A stretch of DNA of 64,000 bases, taken from Microlunatus soli (GTDB taxonomy: Bacteria > Actinomycetota > Actinomycetes > Propionibacteriales > Propionibacteriaceae). This document shows, in pieces, positions 33,178 to 42,482 of the stretch (the stretch's first letter is position 1; every line of letters starts with the position of its first letter). Below the pieces are notes generated by a model that had not been told where the DNA came from, made no database searches, and saw only the letters and a list, made by a program, of their open reading frames with translations. Location of the stretch: NCBI RefSeq assembly GCF_900105385.1, contig NZ_LT629772.1:682001-746000 (forward strand), read 5' to 3'. A program made the translations under genes and the position numbers.

Positions 33178-34679
33178 GGTCGGTCCTCCCGGTCCGGTTG
33201 ATCGTCAGTCATCCTGCTCGGCCGCTGCGGGATGATCAAACTGAACGTCGATCCGACACCCGGCCGGCTCTGCAGTTCCACCCGCCCGTTGTGTGCCTCG
33301 GCGATCGCCGAGACGATGGCCAGTCCGAGCCCGACACCGTGCGGGTGCTTCTCCCCCGCGGTCGACCGCTGATGCCGTTCGAAGATCAACTTCTGTTCTT
33401 CGGGTGCGATCCCGGTACCTTCGTCGCGGACCCACAACCGGAGCTGGTCGGCTTCGATCCGGGCGCCGAGCGCGATCACCGAGCCTGCTTCGGTGAACCG
33501 CAGCGCGTTGGACACCAGTTGCAGCAGTGCCTGGGTGATGCGTTGCTGGTCCAGCGTGACGACAGCGTCGGAACTGGCGTCGATGCCCCAGTCCCGGTCG
33601 TTCAGCGGCGTCACCTTGTCCAGCACCGAGACGAGCAGGTCGGCCAGCGCCACCTGGCCCGGACGGACGAAGTCCGGGCGTCTGGACTTGGCCAGCAGCA
33701 ACAGATCGTCGACCAGCCGCTGCATCCGATCCAGTTCGTCCAGGGACAGCGCACGGGTCTCCCGGACGTCGGCCGGATCGTCGGCGTCCATCAGTTCCAG
33801 ATGTCCGCGGACGATCGTCACCGGTGTCCGCAGCTCGTGTCCGACGTCGTCGAGGAAGCTGCGCTGGCTGTCGAAGGCGTAGGCGAGCCGGTCCAACATC
33901 GCGTTCATCGTCCGGCCGAGTTCGGCGACCTCGTCCCGGCTGGACAGCTGGTCGTCGGGGATGCGATCGCCCAGATCGGTCTCGGTGATCCGCCGGGCCG
34001 TCGACCGGAGACTGCGCAACGGCGCGAGCAGCTGGCCTGCGACGAGATACCCGACGGCGCCGATCAGCAACAGACTCACCAGCGAGACCCCGGCGAAGGC
34101 GAGATAGTTGCGGTTCACCGCGGCGAAGGTCTGCCGCATGTCGACCGCGGTGATGTAATGACCGAGCTGTCGACTGCCCGACACCTGAACCGGCACCGAG
34201 ATGTAGGCCAGGTCGCGATGCGCTGCCGTGCTGGCGCGATAGACGCCCGGTGAGTCGCCGGGACGGACCGAAGCGGCCTGCGCGACGAACTGCCGATCCC
34301 GCTGCACCGATTCCTGGAACTGCGGATTGTCCGAGCTCGGCACCCAGGTCACCGTGCCGTCGATGAGCGCCAACACGGCCTCGTCGTCGTTGGGGTAGGT
34401 GGTCCTGATCGCGTAGCTCAGCACATCGTTCAGGTCCTTGATCGGTTGCCCGGTCCGTGGGTCGGCGGTCACCTTGTGGGTGTTGGTCCGGAACTCCTCG
34501 ACCTCCTGATCCAGCGACCGATAGACGTCGGCCTGGGCCTGGCCGCGGGCGATCGCGTACGAGATGCCGCCCGCCACCATCATCCCCAGGGCGGTGGTGA
34601 GCAGGACGGCGGTCAGGATCCGTACCCGGACCGACAGGCTGCGCCGCCGGCCCTCCGGTGGTTCGGATCGTTCACTCAC
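33162..34679 (-). CDS. HAMP-containing sensor histidine kinase
   Basis: A 505-residue membrane kinase: TM1 near residues 20-42, an extracytoplasmic sensor of about 150 residues, TM2 near 195-215, and a HAMP domain (LLAPLRSLRSTARRIT). Then come a HisKA domain with phospho-His in FLDDVGHELRTPVTIVRGHL and an ATPase domain with GTGIAPEEQ, FERHQRS and GVGLGLAIV. GTG 34679 (VSERSEPP) is taken as the start; the longer frame to 34757 overlaps the neighbouring gene. It is transcribed ahead of its regulator. The sensor domain has no motif I recognise; an envelope signal is likely. Confidence 0.93.
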   Translation of the reverse strand: MSERSEPPEGRRRSLSVRVRILTAVLLTTALGMMVAGGISYAIARGQAQADVYRSLDQEVEEFRTNTHKVTADPRTGQPIKDLNDVLSYAIRTTYPNDDEAVLALIDGTVTWVPSSDNPQFQESVQRDRQFVAQAASVRPGDSPGVYRASTAAHRDLAYISVPVQVSGSRQLGHYITAVDMRQTFAAVNRNYLAFAGVSLVSLLLIGAVGYLVAGQLLAPLRSLRSTARRITETDLGDRIPDDQLSSRDEVAELGRTMNAMLDRLAYAFDSQRSFLDDVGHELRTPVTIVRGHLELMDADDPADVRETRALSLDELDRMQRLVDDLLLLAKSRRPDFVRPGQVALADLLVSVLDKVTPLNDRDWGIDASSDAVVTLDQQRITQALLQLVSNALRFTEAGSVIALGARIEADQLRLWVRDEGTGIAPEEQKLIFERHQRSTAGEKHPHGVGLGLAIVSAIAEAHNGRVELQSRPGVGSTFSLIIPQRPSRMTDDQPDREDRPWPRS

Positions 34680-34753
34680 CCGACCAGTCTGGCCGATGCC
34701 GCCGCCCGGGCCGGCTGTGTCGCTGTCACCAGCACTGTGCCGTTGCCGGCCGG

Positions 34754-35767
34754 TCAACTCACCAGCTCCGGGTCCCGGAACGCGTAGACCGCCCGTAACC
34801 GCAGTCGTGCCGTCGCCAGATAGCCCGGCAGCGCCGACCGGACCGAGGCGTCCGGCCGGTAGCCCTGCAGCGTCGCTGCCGTCGCGGCCGGCAGGTCGGC
34901 CAGCAGCCCCTGGTGGGCACGCAACTCCAGGTGCGCCAGGAAGTTGGCCAGGTCGAGCGCCGGATCACCGAGCGCCAGCAGATCGAAGTCCAACACGCCG
35001 GGGACGACGCCGTTCATGATCACCTGGCCGTCGTGGAAGTCGCGGTGGATCAACCGGAGGGCGGCCGGACACGGCGGCGTCGGCAGCTCGGTCGGCCGTG
35101 GCTGCAATCGGTACGCTGCCGCCAACTCGGTCCACCGCCGCAGGACGGCGATCTCCTCGTCCGGACCGTGCCGGCCCAGGTCGGCGTCGGCGATCTCGCC
35201 GGGTGCGATCCGGTGCAGCTGGGCCAGCCGGCGTCCGACCGCGGCGCAGGCGTCGGCCGCACCGGCGCCGGCGAGCATCGCGGTCAGCGGCGTCCCGGGC
35301 AGCGTCTCCGTCGCGACCGAACCGGTGTCGGCGTCGGCGGACAGCACCGCCGGCGCGCCGAGTCCGAGAGTCGCGGCGAGCCGGGCCCGGCGGACAGTCG
35401 CGTCATGGGCCGACCGGCGGACGACCTTCAGGTGCCCGGTGTCGGTGCGGAGCACGGCTCGACGCTCCGGGCGATGACTGATCAGGCTGTTCCCGGACGC
35501 GGCGAGCAGGGACCGCAGCCGTGGCAACCGCCGATCGGCGCCCGACGGCTGCAGCACCACGCCACCGTCACATCGTCCACCCGGGGTCGCCGCGGCCACC
35601 GCCGCCGCCCGATGGGGGTCGGCAAACCATTGGCCGGCGATGTGGCGGCCGTCGTGGTCCCGCAGTTCCAGCAGCAACCGGTCGGCTGACCGCGGCCAAC
35701 TCCGCCGCAGCCGCAGTCCTTCGGCATCCAGTCGACGGGCCCAGCCCTGGGAGCCGATGGTCGTCAT
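34754..35767 (-). CDS. APH-fold phosphotransferase A of the glycosyltransferase operon
   Basis: A 337-residue protein of the aminoglycoside/choline kinase fold. The catalytic loop reads LIHRDFHDGQVIM (HRDFHxxQ) and the metal motif VLDFDLLALGDPALDLANFL. The N-terminal ~100 residues are an unusual Arg-rich region before the kinase lobe (GHLKVVRRSAHD). It is the last gene of a six-gene minus-strand run; its start overlaps the stop of kinase B by 4 bases. The context suggests phosphorylation of a sugar or glycoside rather than drug resistance. The substrate is unknown. Confidence 0.82.
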   Translation of the reverse strand: MTTIGSQGWARRLDAEGLRLRRSWPRSADRLLLELRDHDGRHIAGQWFADPHRAAAVAAATPGGRCDGGVVLQPSGADRRLPRLRSLLAASGNSLISHRPERRAVLRTDTGHLKVVRRSAHDATVRRARLAATLGLGAPAVLSADADTGSVATETLPGTPLTAMLAGAGAADACAAVGRRLAQLHRIAPGEIADADLGRHGPDEEIAVLRRWTELAAAYRLQPRPTELPTPPCPAALRLIHRDFHDGQVIMNGVVPGVLDFDLLALGDPALDLANFLAHLELRAHQGLLADLPAATAATLQGYRPDASVRSALPGYLATARLRLRAVYAFRDPELVS

Positions 35768-36849
35768 CCCAGCAACTCCTCACTGCGGTCGACGCGTGCC
35801 AGGATCGCGGCCGGCCAGTGCGGGTCGGCCCTGCGGAACGGTTCGGCCGCGCGGACGAACCAGGCCAGCGCCCGCAGCGCGTGCAGCCGGGTCGGCAGGT
35901 CCCGGATCCCGGTGTAGCCGGTGAGCAGGGCCTGCCATGCGGGCTCGGGGAGCCCGGGTGCCGACTCGGACGTTCCGGCAGCGTCGGCGGTCGCGAGATC
36001 GTAGCCCAGTGGCCGGCGGCCGCTGCGGTCCCAGTCCAGGATCGCCGGCCGGTGATCACGGCGGTCGATCAGCACCTGATCGGCAGAGAAATCGCCGTGG
36101 CACCAGCCGGTCTCGGCAGTGTGGGTCGCGGCAGCCAGTTGCCCCGCCAGTCTGCGGAACCGGTCGGCCGATCCCGGCACCAAGACTGCCAGCAGCTCGG
36201 CCGTCGGGTACGGGTCCGGGAAGTCGGCACGGACAGCCCGCCCGACCGCCGACCGGTGCCAGCCGGCGAGCGCCGTGCCGGCCGCCAGCCAACCGTCCAG
36301 CGCTGCCGAGCCGGACAGCCGGTCCAATCGGGTGCCGCGCAGTCGCTCGATGATCATCAGTCCTCGTCGCCGATCACGCCCGACAACAGCCGGGATCCGG
36401 ACCGGCACCCCGGCATCCGACCGCGGCCAACGGCCGACGGCGGCCGGCAGGTCCGAGGACCGGTAGCTGCGGACGATGCGGTCCGCATCAAGTGCTGCGA
36501 TCCAGCGCCTCTGCGGCTTGTAGGCCAGCAGCTCGGCCTGCCGGACGCGGTGTTCGGCGACGCCGGGTAGATCCCGGTCGGCGACCGGATCGGCAATCAC
36601 GACCCGGCGTTCCGGATCATGCCGGAGGACGGCGCCGGCCGGTGCCTTCCGGACGATCTTGGCCAGCTTGACCGCGGCCGCTTCGCTGACCGCGTACCCG
36701 AAGGCCGGACCGTCGGCCGTCCGCAGTGCGACGGTCAGGCTGGTGCCGGGCTTGTAGCGCAGGTAGTCGACCCGCGGATCGGCCAGCAGCACGGCCATCC
36801 CGGGCAGCGCAGGATCGCGATCGATGATCTGCTGGCTGCTGTTGATCAT
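35764..36849 (-). CDS. APH-fold phosphotransferase B of the glycosyltransferase operon
   Basis: A 361-residue kinase-like protein. The catalytic loop is WCHGDFSADQVLID and the metal-binding Asp lies in AILDWDRSGRRPLGYDLAT. The N-lobe contains LRYKPGTSLTVALR, a segment seen in other sugar-kinase-like APH proteins. It overlaps both neighbours by 4 bases (ATPase exporter upstream, kinase A downstream), which implies tight coupling. Two tandem, divergent APH-fold genes in one operon suggest two successive phosphorylations or a heteromer; this is inference. Confidence 0.82.
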   Translation of the reverse strand: MINSSQQIIDRDPALPGMAVLLADPRVDYLRYKPGTSLTVALRTADGPAFGYAVSEAAAVKLAKIVRKAPAGAVLRHDPERRVVIADPVADRDLPGVAEHRVRQAELLAYKPQRRWIAALDADRIVRSYRSSDLPAAVGRWPRSDAGVPVRIPAVVGRDRRRGLMIIERLRGTRLDRLSGSAALDGWLAAGTALAGWHRSAVGRAVRADFPDPYPTAELLAVLVPGSADRFRRLAGQLAAATHTAETGWCHGDFSADQVLIDRRDHRPAILDWDRSGRRPLGYDLATADAAGTSESAPGLPEPAWQALLTGYTGIRDLPTRLHALRALAWFVRAAEPFRRADPHWPAAILARVDRSEELLG

Positions 36850-38630
36850 GACATCACCTCGTCCGGCACCTGTTGCAGCACCTGGTCCGGGTGCCCGTCG
36901 GCGATCAGCACGCCGCCCTCGATCCAGAGCACCCGGTCGGCGTCGGCGGCGACCCGGTGATCATGAGTGATCACGACGGTGGTGCGGCCACGGGTCAGCC
37001 GCCCCAACGCCGCCACCACTTCGGCCTCGGTGTCCGGGTCCAGACCGGTCAGCGCCTCGTCCAAGATCACGATCGGTGCCTGTCGGATCGCCGCCCGGGC
37101 GATCGCGATCCGTTGCCGCTGCCCGCCGGACAGCCCGACGCCCCGGTCGGCCAGCTCGGTCTGATAACCCTGCGGCAGCGCGCTGATGAAGCCGTCGGCG
37201 CCGGCGATCCGGGCGGCCTCGACGATCTCCTCCGAGGTGGCCGGCCGGCCGATGCCGTAGCCGATGTTGTCGGCGATCGTGCCGGCGAACAGGACGCTGT
37301 CCTGCAGCACGACCGCGACCTGGGAACGGACCGACTCCAAGGTCAGGTCGCGCAGATCGTGACCGTCGATCAGGACCCGCCCGGAGTCGGGCTCACGGAG
37401 CCGGGTGATCAGGGCGGCGAGACTGGACTTGCCGGCTCCGGACGGTCCGACGACGGCAACCCGTTCGCCGGCTCGGATCGTCAGATCGAGACCGCGCAAC
37501 GCCGGCCGGCCGGGGCCGTAGCTGAGCCGGACCCCGTCGAACTCGACGTAGCCGAGCAGTCGCGGCGCCGGACGAGCCCAACTGGTGTCGGCGATGTCGG
37601 GATGTTGATCAAGGATCTCGGTGATCCGCTCCCCCGACGCGGCCGCCTTGGAGATCCGGCCGGTGTACTTGGCGATATCGCGCAGCGGTCGGAAGGCGGT
37701 CTTCAGGTAGGTCAGGAACACGGTCAGCTCACCGATCGACAGGTCACCGGCGAGCACCCGCTGGGCGCCGACGAACAACACCAGGCAGGTGGCCAGACCG
37801 ACCAGTACGTCGGTCGACCGTTCGAGTCCCGCCGACAGACGCTTGCCCTTGACGCTGTCCTTCAGCGCTCGGTCGTTGCCGGTGGCGAAGCGATCGTTCA
37901 TCCGTTCCTGCAGCGAGTAGCTGGTGACCACCGGCATCGCACCGAGCGACTCCGTTGCCAGCGACGCCAGTGCTCCCTCGGCGCTGCGCTGGCTACGGGA
38001 GACGGTGATGATCTTGTGGGTCGACCTGGTGCCGAGCAGGAAGAAGACCGGAAAGACCACCAGCACCACCAACGCCAGCCAGACATCCATGATCACGATC
38101 ACCACGAACATCCCGAGCAGCGTGATCACGTTGCCCACCAGCGGCAGCATCGCCGTCACCACGGCCTCCTGCAGCCGTCCGACGTCGCCGGTCACCCGGG
38201 TCACCAGGTCACCGATCCGCCGGGACTGGTGGAAACGCAGCGACAGACTGTTCAGGTGGTCGTAGAGCTCGCTGCGGACCCGAGCCAGCACCCGGTTGCC
38301 GGCCAACGCGAACAGCACCGTCATCGCATAGGACGCAGCGGCCCGGAGGGCGACAGCACCGAGCAACGCCAGCGCGCAGATGATCAAGGTCGTCTGCAGA
38401 TCCGACCCGGTGCGGGCAGCCCGCACGTCAGCACCCGCCGCCCGTGCCAGGGTGTCGATCACGTACGCCAGGGGCCACGGCTCGACGAGCCGCAACCCGA
38501 CCTCGGCGATCAATGCCAGCAGTCCCAACACCAGCAGCCGGCGCTGCTGTCTCAGGTGCGGTGCGAATCGTCGGAAGGTCCTACCCAGCAGCGGGATCGC
38601 GGTTCGCAGCCGGGGCGTCGGTCTACTCAT
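36846..38630 (-). CDS. ABC exporter, fused membrane and ATPase domains
   Basis: A 594-residue type IV (MsbA-like) half-transporter. The six-helix membrane domain covers about 1-330. The ATPase part has Walker A VVGPSGAGKSS, the signature VGLSGGQRQRIAIARA, Walker B IVILDEALTGLDPDTE and the switch His in VVITHDHR. It should act as a homodimer moving a lipid- or glycoside-like substrate outward. It sits between the glycosyltransferases and the two kinases. The 33-bp gap from the GT4 gene upstream is the only non-overlapping joint of the operon. Confidence 0.94.
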   Translation of the reverse strand: MSRPTPRLRTAIPLLGRTFRRFAPHLRQQRRLLVLGLLALIAEVGLRLVEPWPLAYVIDTLARAAGADVRAARTGSDLQTTLIICALALLGAVALRAAASYAMTVLFALAGNRVLARVRSELYDHLNSLSLRFHQSRRIGDLVTRVTGDVGRLQEAVVTAMLPLVGNVITLLGMFVVIVIMDVWLALVVLVVFPVFFLLGTRSTHKIITVSRSQRSAEGALASLATESLGAMPVVTSYSLQERMNDRFATGNDRALKDSVKGKRLSAGLERSTDVLVGLATCLVLFVGAQRVLAGDLSIGELTVFLTYLKTAFRPLRDIAKYTGRISKAAASGERITEILDQHPDIADTSWARPAPRLLGYVEFDGVRLSYGPGRPALRGLDLTIRAGERVAVVGPSGAGKSSLAALITRLREPDSGRVLIDGHDLRDLTLESVRSQVAVVLQDSVLFAGTIADNIGYGIGRPATSEEIVEAARIAGADGFISALPQGYQTELADRGVGLSGGQRQRIAIARAAIRQAPIVILDEALTGLDPDTEAEVVAALGRLTRGRTTVVITHDHRVAADADRVLWIEGGVLIADGHPDQVLQQVPDEVMS

Positions 38631-38663
38631 GGTGCGGCACCATTCGTCGCGCTGCCACTCTCA

Positions 38664-39860
38664 TCAACCGGCTCCCACCACCGGCCGGCCGAGTCCGGCA
38701 CCCGCCGCTGCGAACGCCTGCTCGACCACACCGGACCAGGTATGGCGTTCGACGGCTGCATCACGGCCGGCGATCGCCAGCCGGACCCGCTCATCGCGAT
38801 CGGGGCGGATCTCGGCCAACGCCGCGGCCAACGCACGCCGATCACCGGGTGCGACCAGTCGGCCGAGGCGGCCGTGGTCGAGGATGCCGGGGATCTGGCC
38901 GATCGCGCTGGCCAGCACCGGCAGCCCGGCAGCGAGATATTCGAACACCTTCAGCGGCGAGAAATAGTGATCGGTCGACGCCGGGTACGGTGCACACCCG
39001 ACGTCCATCCGCTGCAACTGCTGTCCGACCCGATCGGCGTCGATCGCGCCGGTGAATTCGGCGTCGACGCCTCGCTGCCGGGCATGGCGCTCCAGGCCGG
39101 CTCGCAGCGGCCCGTCCCCCACCACCAGCAGCCGCCAGCCGGCCGTTCCGCTCTGGTCGACCTCGGCCAGCGCGTCGATCAAGGTGTCGACGCCGTGCCA
39201 GGCCTTCAACGTGCCGAGGAATCCGACCACGAACGACTGATCACCGGTGACCGCGGGGCGTTCGGCCGGCCGGATCCGATCGGTGTCGACGCCGTTGGGC
39301 AGTACCAGGATCCGGGCGGTGCGGCCGGTCATGGTGCCGACCCAGTCGGCGACGCCGTCACTCACGCAACTGATCACGTCGGCGGCGCCGAACGCCTGCC
39401 TGGCGACGGTCCGGGCACCATCAGCGTCGGCCAACTCGCGGTGGACCGCCTGCTCGGTGATCAGCGGTGAGTTCACCTCCAGGATGCTCGGCACCCGGTG
39501 CGCGTTCGACCACGCGGTTGCCGTCCGGCCCCAGAGGGAGTAGCGCTCGTACACCAGGTCCGGGTCGACCGCGTCCAGGACCGCGGCAACGCCGGCGTCC
39601 GAGCGTTGTGCGGCGCGTTCGCGTTCCGCGGCGGGCCCGGCGGAGATCTCCGGGAGCCGGTGCACCGTGACCAGGCGGGCCAGTCGATGGTCGTGCACTG
39701 GTCCCGGCCGGGGCGTGATCACATGGACGTCGCAGCCGGCGTCGACCAGCACCTGGAGCACCGACTGGACATGCACGGCAGCGCCCTTGGTGCCGAACAC
39801 ACCGATCCCGGGATCGGTGCACACCAAGGCGATCCGGTGGATCGGTCGTCTGTTGATCAT
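38664..39860 (-). CDS. Family 4 glycosyltransferase (second in operon)
   Basis: A 398-residue GT-B fold retaining glycosyltransferase. The N-terminal acceptor domain has GTKGAAVHVQSVLQVLVDAG, and the C-terminal donor domain shows VGFLGTLKAWHGVDTLIDAL, LLVVGDGPLRAGLE and the EX7E-like YFSPLKVFEYLAAGLPVLAS. It is cytosolic and should add a sugar from a nucleotide donor. It overlaps the preceding GT4 gene by 4 bases. Donor and acceptor are unknown. Confidence 0.92.
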   Translation of the reverse strand: MINRRPIHRIALVCTDPGIGVFGTKGAAVHVQSVLQVLVDAGCDVHVITPRPGPVHDHRLARLVTVHRLPEISAGPAAERERAAQRSDAGVAAVLDAVDPDLVYERYSLWGRTATAWSNAHRVPSILEVNSPLITEQAVHRELADADGARTVARQAFGAADVISCVSDGVADWVGTMTGRTARILVLPNGVDTDRIRPAERPAVTGDQSFVVGFLGTLKAWHGVDTLIDALAEVDQSGTAGWRLLVVGDGPLRAGLERHARQRGVDAEFTGAIDADRVGQQLQRMDVGCAPYPASTDHYFSPLKVFEYLAAGLPVLASAIGQIPGILDHGRLGRLVAPGDRRALAAALAEIRPDRDERVRLAIAGRDAAVERHTWSGVVEQAFAAAGAGLGRPVVGAG

Positions 39861-41122
39861 CCGGCAGTCACCTCCGCCGGTTGGTGCAGGCTGTCGAAGA
39901 GTGCCGCGATCCGGCTCGCCTGCCGCTCCGCGTCGAAGTCCGCCTCGATCCTCGCCCGGGCGGCATCGGCCAGCGCAGCAGCCAACGCCGGGTCGGTGAT
40001 CAACTCGGTCAAGGCCTCGGCCAGCGCCTCGGGATCGCTCTCGGGGACCAGCAACCCGGTCCGCCGATGGTCGACGACCTCCGGGATCCCGGTCACCGGT
40101 GTACTGACGCAGGTGGTGCCCAGTGCCATCGCTTCCAACAACACGGTGGGCAGACCGTCCCGGTTTCCGTCGGCCCCGACCTTGCAGGGGGCGGCGAAGA
40201 CCGCCGCGGAGGACACCAGCCGGCGGACCTCGTTCTGTGGGAGCGCGCCGAGCAGCCGAACCCGGTCTGCGAGGCCCTCACCCATGATCATCGCCGCCAG
40301 CGGTTCGGAGAGCGGACCGGTGCCGGCGATCTCGAGTCGGAAGTCGACTCCGCGCCGATCCAGCAGCGCCGCAGCGGCGATCAGGTCGTCGAATCCCTTC
40401 TTCTCCACCAGTCGGCCGACGGCTGCGATCCGTACCGGTCCGGCCGGTCGGCGACCATCATCGGCGGCGGCGTACCGGAAGCGTTGCAGGTCGATGCCGT
40501 TGTAGATCCGCCGAACCCGCCCGGCGGCCGGGGAGAACCGGCGGGTCAGATCCTGCAGGTTGTAGTCGCTGACCGTGATCACGGCCTGGGCTTCGGCGAT
40601 CTTCTGACCGAGGTCGGCCTCGTCGACCTCGGTATGAAAGATGTCCTTGGCGTGGGCGGTGAAGCTGTAGCCGATGCCGGACAGCCGTGCTGCCAGCCGC
40701 GCGACAGTGGTGGCGACTGATCCGAAGTGGGCATGCAGGTGGGTGATCCGACGTGATCGGACCGCACGGGCAAGATCAAGAGCTTGCGCGGCTTCCCGTG
40801 GTGGGACCCGCAACAGCTCACGGAGTTGATCATCGTCGAGCGGTCCGACGGCGTCACGGTATCCTGCCAGCGCCGTCCACAACTGCTCGGCCTTCACCGT
40901 CCCGGGCTGCAGGTACTGCACCGGCGCGGTGATCCGGGCCAGGTCGGGATGGAACCGACCGTCGGTCGGCGTCCGCAGCGAAAAGATCTCGACCTCGCGA
41001 CCCTGCGCCTCGAGGGCGAGGATCTCGGTCACGATGAAGGTCTCGGAGAACCGCGGGAACATCTTCATCAGGTAACCGATCCGGGCGGGCTGCTGCCGCG
41101 GATCCATACGGTCAGGCAGCAT
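39857..41122 (-). CDS. Family 4 glycosyltransferase (first GT4 in operon)
   Basis: A 421-residue GT-B glycosyltransferase. The N-terminus PARIGYLMKMFPRFSETFIV is typical of colanic-acid/exopolysaccharide-type GT4 enzymes. HLHAHFGSVATTVARLAA and the donor-domain motifs AVGRLVEKKGFDDLIAAA and EIAGTGPLSEPL follow, then the EX7E segment DGLPTVLLEAMALGTTCVST. ATG 41122 has AAGGAG upstream and lies inside the 3' end of the previous gene (11-base overlap). It probably builds the same glycan as its two neighbours. Confidence 0.92.
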   Translation of the reverse strand: MLPDRMDPRQQPARIGYLMKMFPRFSETFIVTEILALEAQGREVEIFSLRTPTDGRFHPDLARITAPVQYLQPGTVKAEQLWTALAGYRDAVGPLDDDQLRELLRVPPREAAQALDLARAVRSRRITHLHAHFGSVATTVARLAARLSGIGYSFTAHAKDIFHTEVDEADLGQKIAEAQAVITVSDYNLQDLTRRFSPAAGRVRRIYNGIDLQRFRYAAADDGRRPAGPVRIAAVGRLVEKKGFDDLIAAAALLDRRGVDFRLEIAGTGPLSEPLAAMIMGEGLADRVRLLGALPQNEVRRLVSSAAVFAAPCKVGADGNRDGLPTVLLEAMALGTTCVSTPVTGIPEVVDHRRTGLLVPESDPEALAEALTELITDPALAAALADAARARIEADFDAERQASRIAALFDSLHQPAEVTAG

Positions 41123-42278
41123 CGGGGACTCCTTCGATCAGCCGGAGCGCGAGCTCCTGGATCCGTTGCAGGCCGCCGAGATCGACGGCGGAGCGGTCCT
41201 GCGGCGGCCGGGTGACGGCGGCCGCCATCCAGGCGGTCAGCCGCCCGGGTTGCAGCAACTCGGGGCGCAGCAGGTCGACATGGCCGGCGTCGGCGAGCCG
41301 TTCGGCGCGGATCAACTGTTCGACTCGGGGCGTCACGCGCGGCACCAGCAGCACCGGGATCGAGGTCGAGAGCAGCTCGACGGTCGAGTTGTAGCCGGCC
41401 ATCGAGACAACGGCGGACGCTCCGTCGACGAACTCCTCGGGGTTCGGTACGAAGTCCACGATGTCGACGGCGCTGCCGGCGACCCGGTACAGCCGATCGC
41501 GATCGTCGGCGGACAGATAGGGGCCGGTGAGGATGACGCCGCGATGCCCGGCCGGCAGCTCCGCCCGGGCGAAGGCGTCGGCCAGTGCGTATCCGTCCTG
41601 TCCGCCTCCGACCTGGCACAACAGGTACGGCTCGGTCGGCGTCGACCGTGGCCGGGTCGGTGGTGCTGCCGGCCGGCTGCGGCCGAGGTAGCCCAGATAG
41701 TTGATCGTGTTGCCCTGCCCCACGGCCCAGCCGTACTCCCGGGCCGGATCGAAGACGGCCGGGTCACCGTAGACCCACACCTCGTCGTAATGGTCCTTGA
41801 TCACGTCGGCGGTGCCGGCCGCCCGCCACTCCCGCCGAACCGCGGTCGGCGAGTCCAGGATCTCGCGGAGCCCGAGAACGATCTTGGTGTTCGGGTCGGC
41901 CCGCAGCGCTCGCAGTGTCGGCAGCAGTTCACCCTGGAGTCCGTCGGCAATCTTGTCCACCACCAACAGCTGCGGCGCGAACGATCGGACGGCGGCAGTG
42001 ATCACCTGCGTCCGGAGGTCGATCAGCTCCGCCAGCTCACATCGCTGCCGGCGCGGCCGATACGTCCCGTCCGGATCCTTCATCACCGTCGGCAGCGTGA
42101 TCAGATCGGTCCGCCGCGGCTGCGGCAACTGCAGGACCTCCGGGTTGCCGGTGATCATCAACACGTCGATCCGGTCGTCGGCCGCGACGAGCGTTTCGGC
42201 GACGGCAAGATTGCGACGGGTGTGTCCCAATCCCAGGGTGTCGTGGGAATACAGGGCAACGCGGATCCTGCTGGTCAC
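41112..42278 (-). CDS. MurG-like predicted glycosyltransferase (COG4671 type), first gene of the operon
   Basis: A 388-residue GT-B enzyme of the MurG/UGT superfamily. MTSRIRVALYSHDTLGLGHT opens the acceptor domain with the GLGHxRR turn. The C-terminal half has LLCQVGGGQDGYALA and VSMAGYNSTVELLSTSIPVL, followed by LVPR, which correspond to the MurG donor-site loops. It starts at GTG 42278 behind CCAGGAGGTG. Family members are found near GT4 and kinase genes and are not well characterised. The promoter lies in the 204-bp gap to the DUF4097 gene, which contains the phased ATGAG block. Confidence 0.85.
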   Translation of the reverse strand: MTSRIRVALYSHDTLGLGHTRRNLAVAETLVAADDRIDVLMITGNPEVLQLPQPRRTDLITLPTVMKDPDGTYRPRRQRCELAELIDLRTQVITAAVRSFAPQLLVVDKIADGLQGELLPTLRALRADPNTKIVLGLREILDSPTAVRREWRAAGTADVIKDHYDEVWVYGDPAVFDPAREYGWAVGQGNTINYLGYLGRSRPAAPPTRPRSTPTEPYLLCQVGGGQDGYALADAFARAELPAGHRGVILTGPYLSADDRDRLYRVAGSAVDIVDFVPNPEEFVDGASAVVSMAGYNSTVELLSTSIPVLLVPRVTPRVEQLIRAERLADAGHVDLLRPELLQPGRLTAWMAAAVTRPPQDRSAVDLGGLQRIQELALRLIEGVPDAA

Positions 42279-42348
42279 GTCGACACCTCCTGGATCGGTT
42301 GATGATCATGGTCCGGGTCCCGGACACGATCCATCGTCGCCGGTGGGC

Positions 42349-42386
42349 ATGAGGTGCCGATGAGTCCCGGATGAGGATCTCTTCAT
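42349..42386. promoter_or_regulatory. 11-bp phased ATGAG sites in the divergent glycosyltransferase/lipoprotein promoter
   Basis: ATGAG starts at 42349, 42360 and 42371, each 11 bp apart. An inverted copy with one mismatch (TTCAT) starts at 42382, in the same phase. The block is about 70 bp upstream of the glycosyltransferase operon and about 100 bp upstream of the lipoprotein gene. It matches the word and spacing of the block at 31904-31941. A further CTCAT-N4-ATGAG dyad lies at 42474-42487, over the lipoprotein start. Confidence 0.62.
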
Positions 42387-42482
42387 CGAACGGAGCGTCA
42401 TCGGCGCGGGGGTTATCCCCACCTCCGATCGACCGGTCCGCCCGATGTCGCACCGGTGTCGGGCCGCCCTAGTCTCATCGGC

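Noticed and set aside
36873-39470. Very long + strand open frame (865 codons) opposite the ABC exporter and GT4 genes
   Set aside because: The minus strand encodes clear ABC and GT4 domains there. The + strand frame has no motifs and is an artefact of high G+C.
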